DNA of 64,000 bases from Lycocorax pyrrhopterus obiensis (taxonomy: Eukaryota > Chordata > Aves > Passeriformes > Paradisaeidae): NCBI GenBank assembly GCA_014706295.1, contig JACSVZ010000008.1, forward strand, positions 14,596,159 through 14,660,158, given 5' to 3'. A model generated the notes under the pieces. It was not told the DNA's origin and searched no databases. It saw only the letters and a list, made by a program, of their open reading frames with translations. Below, piece after piece: positions 33,714 through 47,117 of the stretch. The translations under genes were made by a program, and so were the position numbers. Within the stretch, counting starts at the first letter, position 1. Each line of letters starts with the position of its first letter.

Positions 33714-36700
33714 AGATTAATACAGCTTGGTTTTACCCATCTCATCTACTGAAAGTGCACCGGTCTCCTCCATCATGGCACCGCCATTACACTACCTTAA
33801 GCAATGTGACCCTGCTGAGCAGCTCCATCCCTTCTTCCAAACAACAGCCAGACGAACACAGTCAAATAACCTAAAGCTCCCCATGCACAAAAGATCTGGC
33901 CCATCTCTGAGTGGTTTGCAGCATGTTTGATTTTATTGCTCATTCCATTTCTATAGGAGAGGCAGCACTATCATGGCCTTCCCAGAATGAAAATGTGGAA
34001 AGTCACAAATAAAACAAGAAGGGTCTTTTGGGAAGGGATTGCTGATGACATCCCAAACAAATACTGAGCAAGGGAATGACAAAGCTGATTCTTCCCTCTT
34101 TGCACACATAAGAGCTGCAAATGAGCGCTTCCTGCCACACTGAGCACTGAAGTTTGTTCAGAGAAGCTTAAAGAAATTATTTTGTTTCCTAACTCAGCAG
34201 TTGCTCTGCTCTCTGGTCTGCCAAGCCCTTTCCCAGGGCTGTGGCATTTCTTTGCTGCTGCGTGTTGTGCCAGTGATTTGCACTAGATGAAAAGGCTCTG
34301 CACGAGTATAAAGCATTACCTCTGCATAATTCTAATCACACAAAATTGGTCTCATGCATTTGCAGCTACTCGTGCTTTCCAAGTCACCTGTTTTATAATA
34401 ATTTTAAAAGCAATGTTTTGAAAAAGGAAATGAACAAACATAAAACCTGCAAAAGAGGGAAATTAATGTGGGATTTCAGACAAGTTATTTATCTTCCTTT
34501 TTGGCTTAGTGCAATACTGTAGGGATAAACACATAACTAGCTGCTTTAATATTTACTCCTATTATAAGAAAAATAAACATTGCTGATAAGTCACTGCTTT
34601 CCAGGATTAGATTTCATATTTTAGAGACTGCTTTAAATTAATGCAGAAGCAAACATTATCTTTTCTTCTTATTCATATATTTCCCTAATGAGTTCCAAGC
34701 AAATTGTGCCTACTTATATTTTATGATTTTAAATAATTAAAACATTTTATGGAGGCAACTAAAATCCTCCCCAGAGTTAGCAGAAAGATTATTGATTGAA
34801 CAGATCTCAGGCTACAAGGAAAAAATTATTATTTAGTTTAAAGGCTCATAATTTTATTCCTATTCACCTACTAAAAAACCAAGAGACTGTGCATTTTTCC
34901 AGCAACCTTTTGATTTATGCTGGGGTGGGGACTTGGGTTATGTTGGTGAGATGAAAGTAGTAACTTTTTGACATCATGAAATTAGATTTCAGAAGATAGT
35001 TAATGAGGAAGTGTTATTGCTGCTGTCACAAGTAAATGCAATACCTAAATACTGCACACCCACAAAACACCACAGCATTCATTACCCAAGATAAAGTCTC
35101 ACTGTACATTCACAACACCAAGAATTTTAATCAAATCCACAAATACAAAACATCAACAGAAAAAATCCACTCTCAGAGAAGACTGGTTCACAGGATACCC
35201 AGGCTGTCATGTGGCACGGCCGGAGAAGCCTATAGGGTTATGGCCCAGATGTCACTGGCCTGTTGCACAACTCCCAGCAACGGGGAAGAGGGATTCTTCC
35301 AGCATGAGAAGAAAAACAAACAAACAAACCACAACAATAGAAAAGAATCAAATCTAAAAGAGACAAATGTGTTTTAAAACAGGTGCAAAGAAACCTTCAC
35401 AAGAAGGGAAAGGGATGCCTGCAAATTCAAATAAAGTAACAGCTGCAGGTAAAATTTAGGCTTATTTGTAAGGAACCTCATGCTTGTCCATGATGTGACC
35501 TTGTGTCTTTTGTTGTGTGGGGTTTTAGGAAGCAAACATTACAAGTTTACATTTAAAGGTAAGCAAAGCATGTAACTCCTTGGACTAGCAAAAAAACCCA
35601 AAACGAATGAAACCAAAAAAGGCAACGAACCAAACCAAACAAAACAAAACCAGAAAAGACCCAAAACACCTACAATACTTAGCTCCAAAATGCTGATTTT
35701 GAGCATTATTTTTACCCTGCATTGCATGTCCGACCATTTGCTTGCAACAGTGAAATTCACACAGGCTGTGGCTCACAACTCTCAATGTTTCCTTCGTAAG
35801 GTATGTGTTTTTCCATCTGCCTACCAGAAGTCAATGCTGCTGATACCTGCTACAAATCAAAACCTGGAAAGCAGGAGGAGCAGGAACAGCTGCAATGAGC
35901 AGAACTGGAAAGCTTTGTCAGAAACAATGGACACCTTTGAATTCAAGCAGAGCTGTAAGGACTACATGAGGCCAAGGAGGGAGTGGGCAATGAGATCTCC
36001 ATGCTACCTTGTGTGGAGGGACCCACATCTGCCTCCACCTCTGGCAATGTTCAGCTCCACAAACAGAGGTGAGAAAAGGTCCCGTGGGTGCCTTCACCAG
36101 CTTCCACCCAGCTGCCAGTGTCTCCTCAGCTTCCTGGGCACATCAGCAGAGTTTTGGTGTGTCATTTCCAGTGTCACCTTCAACATCCTCCAGCCATCTA
36201 AATGTCAGCTGCTATAAAATGCTCTCCCAAGACACTTAATCTGTCTTTTCTATACAGTGTAATTAGTGGGGTCGTGCCAAAGCAGAAAGCCACAGTTAAC
36301 TGTGCAACAACTGTGCCATCATGTATTATATCAAAGAGATTAACAAAACCTGAAGGAAAAAGCAGAGCCCTCCTTGGTTTCCTTTAAGGAGCAGAGCTAG
36401 ATTATATTCCAGTGAGCCTCAAAGACATCTCCAGTGCAGAGGAGCATTAATTTGCTATCAAAGCACAATTACAAAACAACACACACTAGGTCAAACTCCT
36501 GACAAAATGAATCCTGTACAAAAATCGGTAGTTTCTCCACAGATGTGTAGAGCCAGCTTCTATATCATCACCTCTGGGTCTTCCATAGCTGTTGTGGGTT
36601 TCAGGCACAGTCATTTCTTGGGAGCTATTCCTACCAACAGGCAATAGTCCCTCTCCTCAGGTCAGGAGAACCATCAAGACCCCATAAGGTGTTCTGCAGA

Positions 36701-39356
36701 GGGTCTGTGCCACAGTACCAAAGATGAGCTCCCTTTGCCCCTGTCAAGGACTGCTGCATGGGATCAGACCTATCCTCACAATTCTGAGATTGATCCGAGT
36801 TACCGCTGAAGACTAACTTGAAGGAGACAAAATCACAGATGCATTTAATTTAACAGCCAGAGACCCAGCACTTAAATTCCTTCTGTCATTACAGGACAGA
36901 TCTCAGGTACCATCAAGCCCATCTCACTCCCCTCTCTCATGCAGCTTTGGTTACTTTGATGGCTGCTACCAAGTTTTCCTTTCTTCATTTTCAATGTAGT
37001 CAGTCACATACCATATATTGAGTAATACCCTTTAGCTCAAGCTTAAGCTCAAGTGTGTATTTAAGCTTCCAGACATGGACTATGGTAAACTCTTAATGAA
37101 CACTTTAGGCATGTAGATAGGGTCTGTCTGCCTGTTGACCTTAGGAACCATTTAAGGTCACCGCTACAAACTACACTAAAGATACATGATTAATGCCGCA
37201 AAGCTAAGCGCTGACAATGTTGCAAAAGACTAATTAAACTTGCACAAGCAATCTTAATTTTGACGGCCCCTATTGTGTGTAGGCATTATAATATAGATTT
37301 TAATGTTATGATCAAACATTTCTGTATTCAACCTTATATGTGGTCCTTCTTGACCGTACCAGGTTTCATATTACTTCTTTTGCCTTCAGGCTAATAAACT
37401 GAGAACCTGTAAACAGGAAAATAGCTGGCTTTTGGTAGCCTGTGCCAGTGGAAGATTCCTAGGTCTCAGAAGGGCCAAGCAGCTTTGTGCTGTGGTCACA
37501 ATTCTCTAGCAAAAGAAGGAGACAAAATCAGGGAATCACCAGCAGAAGTTACAACTGCCTTTTCTGTATTTATTTATCTTAACTTTTTGCTTTGGGTTTA
37601 TCTTACTTCATAAAAGAAAATTGGACTGTTAACAGCTACAGCAACACTGAGTCATTTCAGCTAACTCCCTGTACTTTTTCTCCAAGGGATCAAAGGCTGT
37701 AAGTCAAAGGGAAGAAAAACAGGCAAGAAGTAAGAACAGGTTTTCCACAGTTATCCTGTGAAGGAAAGGAGCAAAGTTAAAGCCTTTCTTCTTCTGGAAA
37801 GTTTACATTTTGACTGGTTTTCTGCTCTTCAGTCCTTCTCTCCCTTGCTGCTATGCAGGTTGAGGTCTTTGTGCCTGTAACCCTACCCTCGGGTACCCAC
37901 CAGCTGCTGTGCAGGCAGCTCAGCTCACAGGCCAAGGCAGGCGTGTACCCACTCCCACCCAAGGCCAGCACTGCTGCACTCTGCCCTGTGGCTGCCGGGT
38001 GCCCCAGCCCCACCAGACCAAGCACATGTGACACACCATGTGTTTAATTCAGGAAATCACAGACAGAAACATGAGAGCAGTCTCATTTCATGAACAAGAA
38101 ACTTAATCAGCTTAACTCAAAAGGTTTGTGAGGCAGTGGGCTCATGCTTCCTACGAGCCCTGCTCTCTCTGCTCGGCAGTGACTTACGCTTTGCCAAACC
38201 CAGAGGGGACCCAAGGCCAACCACCCCACATGCACTCCTCTGGCACTGGCATGTGCTGTGAGTTAGGAGGAGCTGTGCCCCGGAGAAGCTGCTGCTAATG
38301 ACTGTGGTGGGACTCCATGGTACATCTCTGCTACAGCTGCCCACAAAGAAAAGGAAATGTAAGGAAATGGAACTCTGAGCCAGATTGTCTTAAAAACAGA
38401 GAAGGTGTTTTAGTTAGGTTGTGCTGTCTTGGCAGGGAGACTATCAAAACTCCTACATCAGTGCTCACTCATGAATTTACCTTATGATGGGCATGAAAAA
38501 TTTAAACCAGGGGAGATTCAGGCTATTCAAGTTCACTGCAAACAATTTCAACACAAGCTCACATACCCTAAATGCAGAGAGGACCTCTGCTACAAAGCAT
38601 TAAGACTCACCCAAAAGCCTACCAGTCTTGCACCAGGACTACATGTACCAGATTTCCTAAGGTACTTCAAAGGAATAATAAAAAAAAAAAAAATATATTT
38701 TCTCAAACACACTGGAAGAAGATCAGCCTTCTAAGACTACAGTATAAGCCTACACCCACAGTAAATTACAGCACCATGAAGAACTATTTGTGAATTGCAG
38801 TTCTCTTAAAAACATTTCATAAAACATTGATTCCTGAAACACAGACACCCATTCACACTCACCTAGTGCTATCTTTGTCAGGGAAAATTCTGCAGCTGAC
38901 AGCATAGAGGGCCACCGCCTCTGCTTGCCACATCCATGAGAACGTCTGTCAAAGATGGTTCTGTTCAGCCCAACAAATGAACCTCCCAGGTATGACAGCA
39001 AGAGCTGCTACACACTCCATCATAAAAGGCAGTCTTCTGTCAAGGCTAAACGACACACACTACACACCACCACCGCCAGCATCATCAAGAGAAAGTAAAA
39101 ACACTCCCTACCATACTCCCCAAAGCACATGCTGCCAATTATAGAAGTGAAAATGATACCAAGTGTCTCTTGTGATCAGTTGCAACCCACCCAAACCACT
39201 CCACAGGTTGCCAAGGGAAAAATTCACCATAGCTGTCTATTTGGCCTGCACCAGGGCAGCTGTCAGTACACCTATTTCTCCCACTCCCCAGGAGCTGAGG
39301 GGTTCAACACAGCAGGCAAAGAGGTGTTTGTATGCTCTGCTTGGAAGGGAAACAAA
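33714..39356. other. Intergenic between COMTD1 and VDAC2
   Basis: Repeat-poor. AT-rich stretches at about 34370-34900 and 37020-37400 look like possible conserved non-coding DNA. The 175-codon frame 35690-36217 plus has no recognisable features. Confidence 0.6.
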
Positions 39357-39416
39357 GCCCCAAAGACCAACAAGGGGCCCCAAAGGCCAACAAGGAGCCC
39401 CAAAGAGGACAAGGTG
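39357..39416. repeat. Minisatellite, 3 x 20 bp
   Basis: Three copies of a unit beginning GCCCCAAAG (39357, 39377, 39397) with A/G differences, for example GCCCCAAAGGCCAACAAGGA. It lies about 300 bp from the CR1 fragment. Confidence 0.85.
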
Positions 39417-39717
39417 AGGCAGCGTCCAGGAAGAGGTGGTGGGGAGCCTGAGGCAGCAGCTGACTACCCAGCACCATCTTCTACCCAGCACTAGTCTTCT
39501 GGTTTTTTCCAGGAAAGACAAATTTTGTATGTTCATGAACAAAACAGCCCAGACAAAAGTTGTCTCTGCTCCCCATCCTCAACTGAAATATTCTGCACAG
39601 CAGCTTTCCAACAGCTCCTCTGTGTGAAGGGGATGGTGTCACTCCTCGCAGCAGTGCTAACCACTTCTGCCCCGATGGCACCAGCAGCTCAAACAGCAAA
39701 GGCTAGTGCTTCACCAC

Positions 39718-40340
39718 AGCATCACAGAATCACAGACTCAGTTATGTTGGAAAAGACATCAGAGATCAACAAGTCCAACCTGTGACCAAACACCCCTGTG
39801 TCGACTAGACCATGGTACTGAGTGCCACATCCAGTCTTTTCTTAAACACCTCCTAGGACAGACCCTCCCTGGGCAGTCCATTCCGATGTTTAATCGTCTT
39901 TTCTGTGAAGAAATTCCTCCTGAAGTCTAAGGTAAACCTCTCCTAGTGCAGCTTGAGGCTATGTCCTCTCAACCTGTCACCCCCTCCCTGCCTGGGAGAA
40001 GGGACTGACCCCAGCCTGGCTACACCCTCCTTTCGGGTAGTTGTAGAGAGTGATAAGGTCAACTCTGAGCCTCCTTTTCTCCAGGCTAAACAACTCCAGC
40101 TCCTTCAGCTGCTTCTCATAGGACTTACCCTGTAGACCTTTCACCAGCTCTGTTGTTCTTCTCTGGACACACTCCAGCACTTCAATGTTCTTCCTGAACT
40201 GAGGGGCCCAGAACTGGAAGCAGTACACTGGCCTCACCAGTGCTGAGAGGGACAATCACTTCCCCAGTTCTGCGGATCACGTTATTTCTCATACAAGCCA
40301 AGATGCCATTGGCCTTCTTGGCCACCTGGGCACAGTCCTA
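39718..40340 (-). mobile_element. CR1 LINE 3' fragment, about 620 bp
   Basis: The plus strand opens with ATCACAGAATCACAGACTC and runs through the CR1 3' UTR and the end of ORF2 in reverse. The minus frame 40255-39977 still reads as CR1 protein ([36 protein letters not shown]) but is truncated. The left edge is sharp; the right edge near 40340 (GGCCACCTGGGCACAG) is approximate. Confidence 0.92.
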
Positions 40341-40779
40341 GCTGCATCCACATGGGACAGGCCCTTAGCAGACTTGCTGGGTTCTCTTCCCTGTCCCCAT
40401 GCTCCAGTGGCTTGATTGACACATAAATTAATTACAATTAATTGCAAAGATGGGGGAAGAGTTTCTGAGCTACCCACACTGTAGCAGTGAGGTCCCTGGG
40501 CTGTGGCCATGCACCCACACTCCTGATGTGCTCTGTGGCCAGCACAGCATCGGTCCAGCCCTGCCACACTGCCCGATGCCACCAGACACGGGAATATCAC
40601 GAGCCAGCAACGTTTCGAATCCTTCCCCTTTGCCTGCTGGGTTTTGGCAGCTGGTGTGCCCTGTCCTCCTGCCAGCAAGTGCTTCTCGTAACCAAGGGTG
40701 GCCAGAACATCTCTTTGGAAATCAAGGTATCATGAGCCATTTGGGGATTTCTTTTAGATAAGTATTGTCACGTCAGGAG

Positions 40780-41520
40780 CAGGAGCCGGGAAGATAACTT
40801 GTTGCGTTAATTAATTCTGTTAGACAGGGGACTGGATGCTCCCAGGAGCCGGCTGCCGCAGGCGGTGAGAACTGGCTGCTCCCTCAGACCAGACGGGCGC
40901 TGCCCAAATCTCTCAGTCGCAGGTCTAGAGCACCCCGAGTGCCGCCGTGCGCGGGGCGTTTCCTCCTCTAATTCTATTTCTTTATCTCAGAATCAGCTCG
41001 GGCTCGCTGCCATCATCATTTCCCGCTGCCTCCCTCGGTCGGTGGGCTGAGGACGGTGCCCGCAGCAGCGGCTCCTCCTGAGGGCGCAACAGCGGCGTGA
41101 GGGGGCACCTGCGGCCACCAGGTGGCGCCCGCGGCCCGCGGCAGACTCGGGGCGGGCGCTCGGCGCCCCCGATGGCGGGGGCGGCCCCGGCCGGCTTGGG
41201 GAGATCGCCCTCCTCATCGCCACTGCCTCGGAGCGGCCCCGGCCGGCTTGGGGAGATCGCCCTCCTCATCGCCACTGCCTCGGAGCGGCCCCGGCCGGCT
41301 TGGGGAGATCGCCCTCCTCATCGCCACTGCCTCGGAGCGGCCCCGCACGCGGCCGGCTTGGGGAGATCGCCCCCTCATCCCCAGAGCCGTGGCACCGCAG
41401 TGAGTCACGAGGAACAGTAAATTGCAACAAAGCTCGCTCGGAAGCTGCCGGGAAAACATCCTGGACTGTGCAGGAGAGAAAACTCACATACAACCCACGC
41501 CGCAGCCAAGCTCCAACCAC
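40780..41520. promoter_or_regulatory. Orphan CpG island between the 3' ends of COMTD1 and VDAC2
   Basis: GC- and CpG-rich block of about 0.75 kb that includes the 52-bp tandem repeat and an AP-1 consensus TGAGTCA at 41401-41407. It lies about 11 kb beyond the COMTD1 poly(A) signals and about 4.5 kb beyond the VDAC2 3' end, so it is not the promoter of either. It may start an unannotated RNA or be an enhancer-type or retained GC island. No splice-supported coding exon is seen. Confidence 0.6.
41181..41390. repeat. Tandem repeat with 52-bp GC-rich unit, about 4 copies
   Basis: Copies begin with GCGGCCCC at 41181, 41233, 41285 and 41337. The first three are essentially identical and contain CCGGCTTGGGGAGATCGCC and CTCCTCATCGCCACTGCC; the fourth has a 5-6 bp insertion and then diverges. 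Since 52 is not a multiple of three, each strand stays open in rotating frames, which explains the long overlapping ORFs here; these are not genes. Confidence 0.95.
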
Positions 41521-41529
41521 AGCATAGCG

Positions 41530-44500
41530 AAACTTAGCATTTCTTAAACGAAGGAGCCACGTGTGCGTACTAAAGTCATTTAAAGCGTATTTTTAATAAC
41601 GTCACCATAGACCGCTAAGAATCCAAGGGCAAAGCTCACTGGTTCCTTGAGAGCTCCTACCTCAGCTCTCCCCTCCCTGCCGGCTCTCAGGCGGAGCTCG
41701 GGTGGCTCAGGCTGAAGCGATGAAGCACAGTGAGAGATCAAGGATGTTCCTGTAATAGCCATTTAGTATTTTAATGCTCATGGGAACACAGGCAAAGTAA
41801 ACAAAAAAAAAAAAAAAAGTAGTAAGTGCTAAGAATGCCAAACCCTTAAACAACGTCATTGCTTCAGCATTAGGATCTTCTCCCATGGATCCAGGACGAG
41901 CATCCCATGGAAACATCCACAAACCCTTGAAACATTTCTACGTGCGCTACTGTTAACCAGCAGCAAGTGTACTGCAAGTACTGCCGTGGTATTAGGCTCA
42001 GCAGAAAATTCTCATTTAAAAAGATACTGAAGTAAAGGTCAGATATTTGGAGCTGGAACAGTCCATGCTTGCCATCTTTAAAGGTCTGTCAGCACTTTTC
42101 CCAATACCAGCAGATAAATGAGGGTAGATATGAACCAAATCTCAGTATGTAAGACCCCACATTTTGTCTAATAGCATTTTCACAAATTTTAATTGCATAG
42201 TCTCAGAAGGGACTTTGCAAAAAAGAAAAAAATCCACTTTTTACATGAGCATTTGTATTGAACTTGCAACTTAAGTAAAAGATGCTGCACATTATGCTCT
42301 CAAAAATCCAGTTGCTTATTGCTTCCCATTTGACCCAGCAGCATACGGAAAGGACCCAAAGCACAACTAAAAGGCAGGCCCAGAAATAATCATGAGAAGG
42401 GAAATATCACTAAATACCACTAAATGAATGCACACTACACTAACGGATATAATCCATGTTTTTATTACTATTCCAGCTTGGGAAGAGAAGCGTTCCACTA
42501 CAAAGGGAAACTGACAAACAGAATAAAACTACTTACAATAAATGTAGCCTTTTCATGCCACGTAACAACCCAAACAGCTTTTTCTTTGGGTTTTCCTCTC
42601 TGCCAGTTGGTTTCCAGAAAGCATTTCTACCTGCCATTGAGACACTACTGCTACAGGTGTGAGCCAGTTTTATCATTACTGACGTGCCTTGCATAGAATT
42701 GCTTTTGTCTTTGCTCACCGGTCTGATAAGGAAACAAAGACCTTTGGTAAAAGCAGGGCTGAATCATCCATGCATGAGCTGTCTCTTGTTTGCTCGGTTC
42801 TACTTCCCCTAGGAGAGCAGTCACCATGAACTAAATGTGTATTTGTGTCCGGCCGGGGGCCCGCTGCAGCAACGAGCCAAACACCAGAACAGGACATTAG
42901 AGGGCAGCAAGCACACTTACTGCTGCCTCGCTTTATCCAGCGCCAAGAGAAAGGTAAAAAACCCTGTCCCAACGCTTGGGGGCGAAAGGTTTCCATGCCC
43001 ATTCCGAAATAGTTCCAAATTTCCTGCTTTTGAACCACTGCAGTGTGCAAGAGGCAGATTTAGGAATATAGCACACCCAGCTGAACCGCGTGAAGAGTGC
43101 AAGGTTAAGTGAACCAACCTGGAGAATTTCTACAGCACAGGAAGAACATAAACGTTCAGGACACTCAGACAGTAACTTGTGAAATCCAGGGCACCATAAT
43201 CTCATGTGAAAGGATTTTTATTTATGAAAGTGTGATTAGGTCTCCTTGCAATATACACAGACACCCCCTACTCCAGCTGTACCAGGCAGGAATGCAATGC
43301 TACAGTTCACACAAACAAGATGCAGAACGATGCTCTGGTCATTGGTTATCTCAAGTGGTGGGGGGTTTTTATTCAGGACACCTGAGGAAAGGCTGTCTGG
43401 CACTGAAAGTTATTGTTAAGGCTTTTTACATACTTTAATAAAATGGAGCTATATAAACTACCAACATTCCTTACCACAAAACTCCAATTACACCACAAGC
43501 TTCTGTAACAGTTGAAAAGTAAGTCTGAAAGCCATTTTTAATAAGCCTCACTTGAGAGATAGCAAGAAATAGACACTGAATTTCCTTTTCATGTTCAAAA
43601 TAGTGATTTATGACAATATTTTAGGATAACTCACACTTGCACAGTTCTCTTAACTACTGCAGAGCCCTTTTACTTCTCCAGTTGCCTATCAGCATTATAA
43701 CAAATACAGCTATTTAAGGTTTAAAGGCTGAGGACTAGTAAAGTCATGCACACTTACAAAGAGTAAAATGAGCAGGTTCAAGTTTTCCATTACTAATTTT
43801 TAAGAGTTGAAGAGAAATGCAGCAATATGTGCTTCTATTTCACTTACCCATTTTGTGACCTCAGAAAAAAAACATCTAGAGGAGCAGGTAGTGAAGAAAA
43901 AGGTTATAGTGTTTGCTTCTAAAAAAAAAAAAACACCAAAACCCACAAACCACCATCACCAGAAAAAAAAGAGTCAGATAATTACAGCCCTATCAAAAGC
44001 TGAGAAACATCAGTGTCATTGGTTTAAGGATACAAACAAGGCATCATTCATAACCAAAAGACACAATTCTTTATTTGCCTGGGTGCTGCAGCTGGACAAT
44101 GCATACAGGCACACAACATTTCAGGGAGTTTTTTTGGTTTTTGGTAGGTTGTTTTGGTTTGTTTTGGGGATTTTTTGGTTTGTTTTTTTAAGGTTTAAAA
44201 GTTTGGGGGTTTTTTTGTGGTTTTTGTATCAGAAGAAGCCCAGACACTCTTTTTGAGGCACCAAAGAGGGTTAATACTGAAAAGAGAACACATACAAAAA
44301 ATTCAATGTCTGGCTGCATGGTCTCTAGCTTTTAAGTGGTCTAGCACATAAAACCACCTCAAACTAAAAATACGTACTACAGATCTTAACATGCAATGGC
44401 AGCAATGAATTGCACCTTACATGCTTCTTCCACCATCAAGGGGTAGAAATATGACTCAGACATGGGCATTTAGCGACAACAGCAATACAGGTAATCCAAA

Positions 44501-45140
44501 GCACAAATGCTTTGCTATCATGTAAGAAAACTAGTCAAACACAGTAGCAAGCCTGCTTAAGAGCCTGAGCCGGAGGCTTAAGCTCTACTCGGTGTTCTGC
44601 AAAGAAGGTGGCTCAGCTACTCCACAGCTAAAGCCTAAACACAGGCGGTTCATAACAGAGAGCTTCATGTGAGAATTTCAGTCTGAGGGCAACAATGCGG
44701 GATGGAACAAGACCTCAAGCAAAACACTGAGACTTTCATGGGCATTAATTTTAATCCACTATCAACTGTTAATACTTTCAACCCAGAGAAAGCTTCCGGA
44801 TCATAAGCCAGCCACCTGCACTATGCAGGGAGCTGCTGTTAATCACTGACTGCAAGACTAAGTATAAAGACGCCTTCTCAGCTGTAAGAGTGTCTTAAGA
44901 AGTAGGCTCCAGGCATTCCCACAAGCTCAGTAAATCCCAACTCTTAAATGTAAGCAGTGCAACCACATGTATTTAATATATTCCACATTAAAAATATTCA
45001 CAGCTAGCTCAATCTTAAGGGATGTTAGGTTCACAGACCAAATATCCCTCATACTTCTATTCTCTCTTATTACTATCCTGGAAAAACGTGAGTTTTCCCA
45101 TTATTCTGCAAGTTTCTGGACTTAAAATGGGTATCTGCCA
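41530..45140. other. Intergenic beyond the VDAC2 3' end
   Basis: No gene seen. It contains an A16 run near 41802-41818 and the T/G-rich tract at 44128-44232. Additional minus-strand AATAAA near 44071 and 43217 could end longer VDAC2 transcripts, though nothing supports this. Confidence 0.6.
44128..44232. repeat. T/G-rich low-complexity tract
   Basis: About 100 bp made almost only of T and G in TTTGG/TTTTGG-like words. Similar shorter tracts lie at about 14482-14552, 25478-25552, 50755-50805 and 61183-61235, and the A/C-rich complement at 35586-35672. They make long meaningless open frames (for example 43807-44256). Confidence 0.85.
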
Positions 45141-45685
45141 AGATTTATTAGTTAAAGGGAAAGCAAGATCAGATGCATTTTCCTCAATCTCCATTTAAAA
45201 TTGTCTTTATTTCAGTCATTTTAAGCAGAAACCTCTCACAGCAGTTGGGATAAGCAGGCTGTTATACCGTTACACTGTTACATTCAATTGCAGAGATACA
45301 TCTCACTTCATACAAATATAAGCAAAAGGTGTTTGTGGTGAGGTTTTTCAAGGAACATTTCTTAAATGTCTCAGTGTGCCAAGGACATCGATCTGCACTT
45401 TTTGCATCAAGAGGCCAACTAGGAACACAGTATATCTCGCCTGTGGATCACAGGGGGAATCAAACCATTGTGTGACAAACCTTACCTGACAGAAAAGCAC
45501 ATTCAATTTGCTTGAGGAATCCAACTGTTCACCTATATTCAGTATTGTCCTGGGTGGGAGTACTTAATTGCACAAAGGTACAGAGCACTACTTCTTGGAT
45601 TACTTAAAGTTAAAACTTAACTGAGCACTACCCTCCTATCTTCACTCTTAAAATATCTGAGGCACAAGTATGTGTGTGTACTTGT

Positions 45686-45691
45686 TTTATT
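45686..45691 (-). terminator. VDAC2: Candidate poly(A) signal of VDAC2
   Basis: First canonical AATAAA on the minus strand after the VDAC2 stop, about 435 nt downstream. Two further AATAAA at 45206-45211 and 45144-45149 would give 3' UTRs of about 0.9-1.0 kb. Which site is used is unknown. Confidence 0.45.
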
Positions 45692-46125
45692 CATAATTTG
45701 TCTTGGGATACCAAATGTATTTCTAGTTCAAGGTCATTCAACAAAATTGTTGACCTCATTTCAAAACATCCAGTGATCCATTTTTCATTCAATGGCAATA
45801 TCGAATGTTAAAAGGAACATAAAAACAAACATGCACACAATTGTACAGTTTTCATAAATGTCTATTTCATTATTTGTGGGTAGCGCATTAAACAGTTAAA
45901 TACATTTAAATAATGTTGAAGTGACTGCACTAATGCAGAATTTTAACTAGATGGGTAACCAATTTAACTAGAAACCAGCTAACAAGTAACTGTCTAAATA
46001 CTTCAAATACAGCTCTTGTTCTAGGTCATCCTTCCTGGAAAAAAAAGCCTGCTGGTCACATTGGAAATACATTTTAAGGCCAAATTCTTCTGATATCCCT
46101 TCTCTGCAGCAGTTTCTTCACCTTT

Positions 46126-47076
46126 TTAAGCCTCCAATTCCAGGCCAAGACCAAGTTTATGGCCACCAGCATTGATGCTCTTTCCATCTATCAGGGCAGA
46201 CAGCGTAAGCTTCACACCTGTAAGATTTTTAAGCAGCATGTTTACAACGCACACAGTAGCTTTCATGCAACTCAACCTCTGTCATTACAAGTCCCTCTCT
46301 TTTTATACAATTACTTTCCTCTAAAGATTTTTAGAGGAGAATACATTTACCCATGAAATCTGCTGAAAGTCAGTCATGTGAAGAAAGCTATATGATTTTC
46401 GTAAACAGTTATAAAGTGGCTATAAGAAGTCTCTAATTGCTAAATACACAAGAGTTCTCCTTTACTACATTAAGACATGCAAAGGAGGAGGAAAACTGTG
46501 CATACACAGACACTCCTACCTATAAAGGGATAGAATTAAATTAGGATTTTTACTGGTTTTCAAATAAGAAACTAACCAATGGTAATATAGCCTTAACAGG
46601 TGCTTTCATATTTAAGCAGAACAAGTTAAGTTCTGGAGGGTTTTTTTACTAAATATGAAAAGCAGGAAGTGTGGGGTTTTGGCAATCATAATTTGAAGAT
46701 CTGCTATCGTGCAACATGGTATAATTGGACAAAGCAATGCTTTGCCTAGCCTAAAGCTAAGCTGTCAAACATAATACAGTCCACTCCTGCACAGATCAGT
46801 GAAGAAAATAATGCATTAATACCATTAGATAAAATAGAGTTTGTCTTGTTTAGATAAAGGTTTGATGTACGACTGAAGCTACTGTAAAACATCTACTTAG
46901 CCTTCAAAGAAAACATTATTCTGAAGGAAAATAGTTGCACATAAATGCAGGTATCTCAATTATTTTCTTCAGGATGCATAGAAAATATATATGACATAAT
47001 TCACAGGATAGCTCTTACCTGGCCTCAGGGTCTGGGTGTAACCCACTCCAACTAGACTAGAATTGTTCACTTTTGC

Positions 47077-47117
<41 letters not shown>

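Noticed and set aside
35690..36217. 175-codon plus-strand frame
   Set aside because: No domain pattern or signal; overlaps another unrelated frame.
40982..41520. Several overlapping frames with repeating peptides
   Set aside because: They are translations of the 52-bp tandem repeat in rotating frames on both strands.
43807..44256. 149-codon plus-strand frame rich in Lys and then Phe/Trp/Val
   Set aside because: It spans a poly-A stretch and a T/G-rich tract and is low-complexity.
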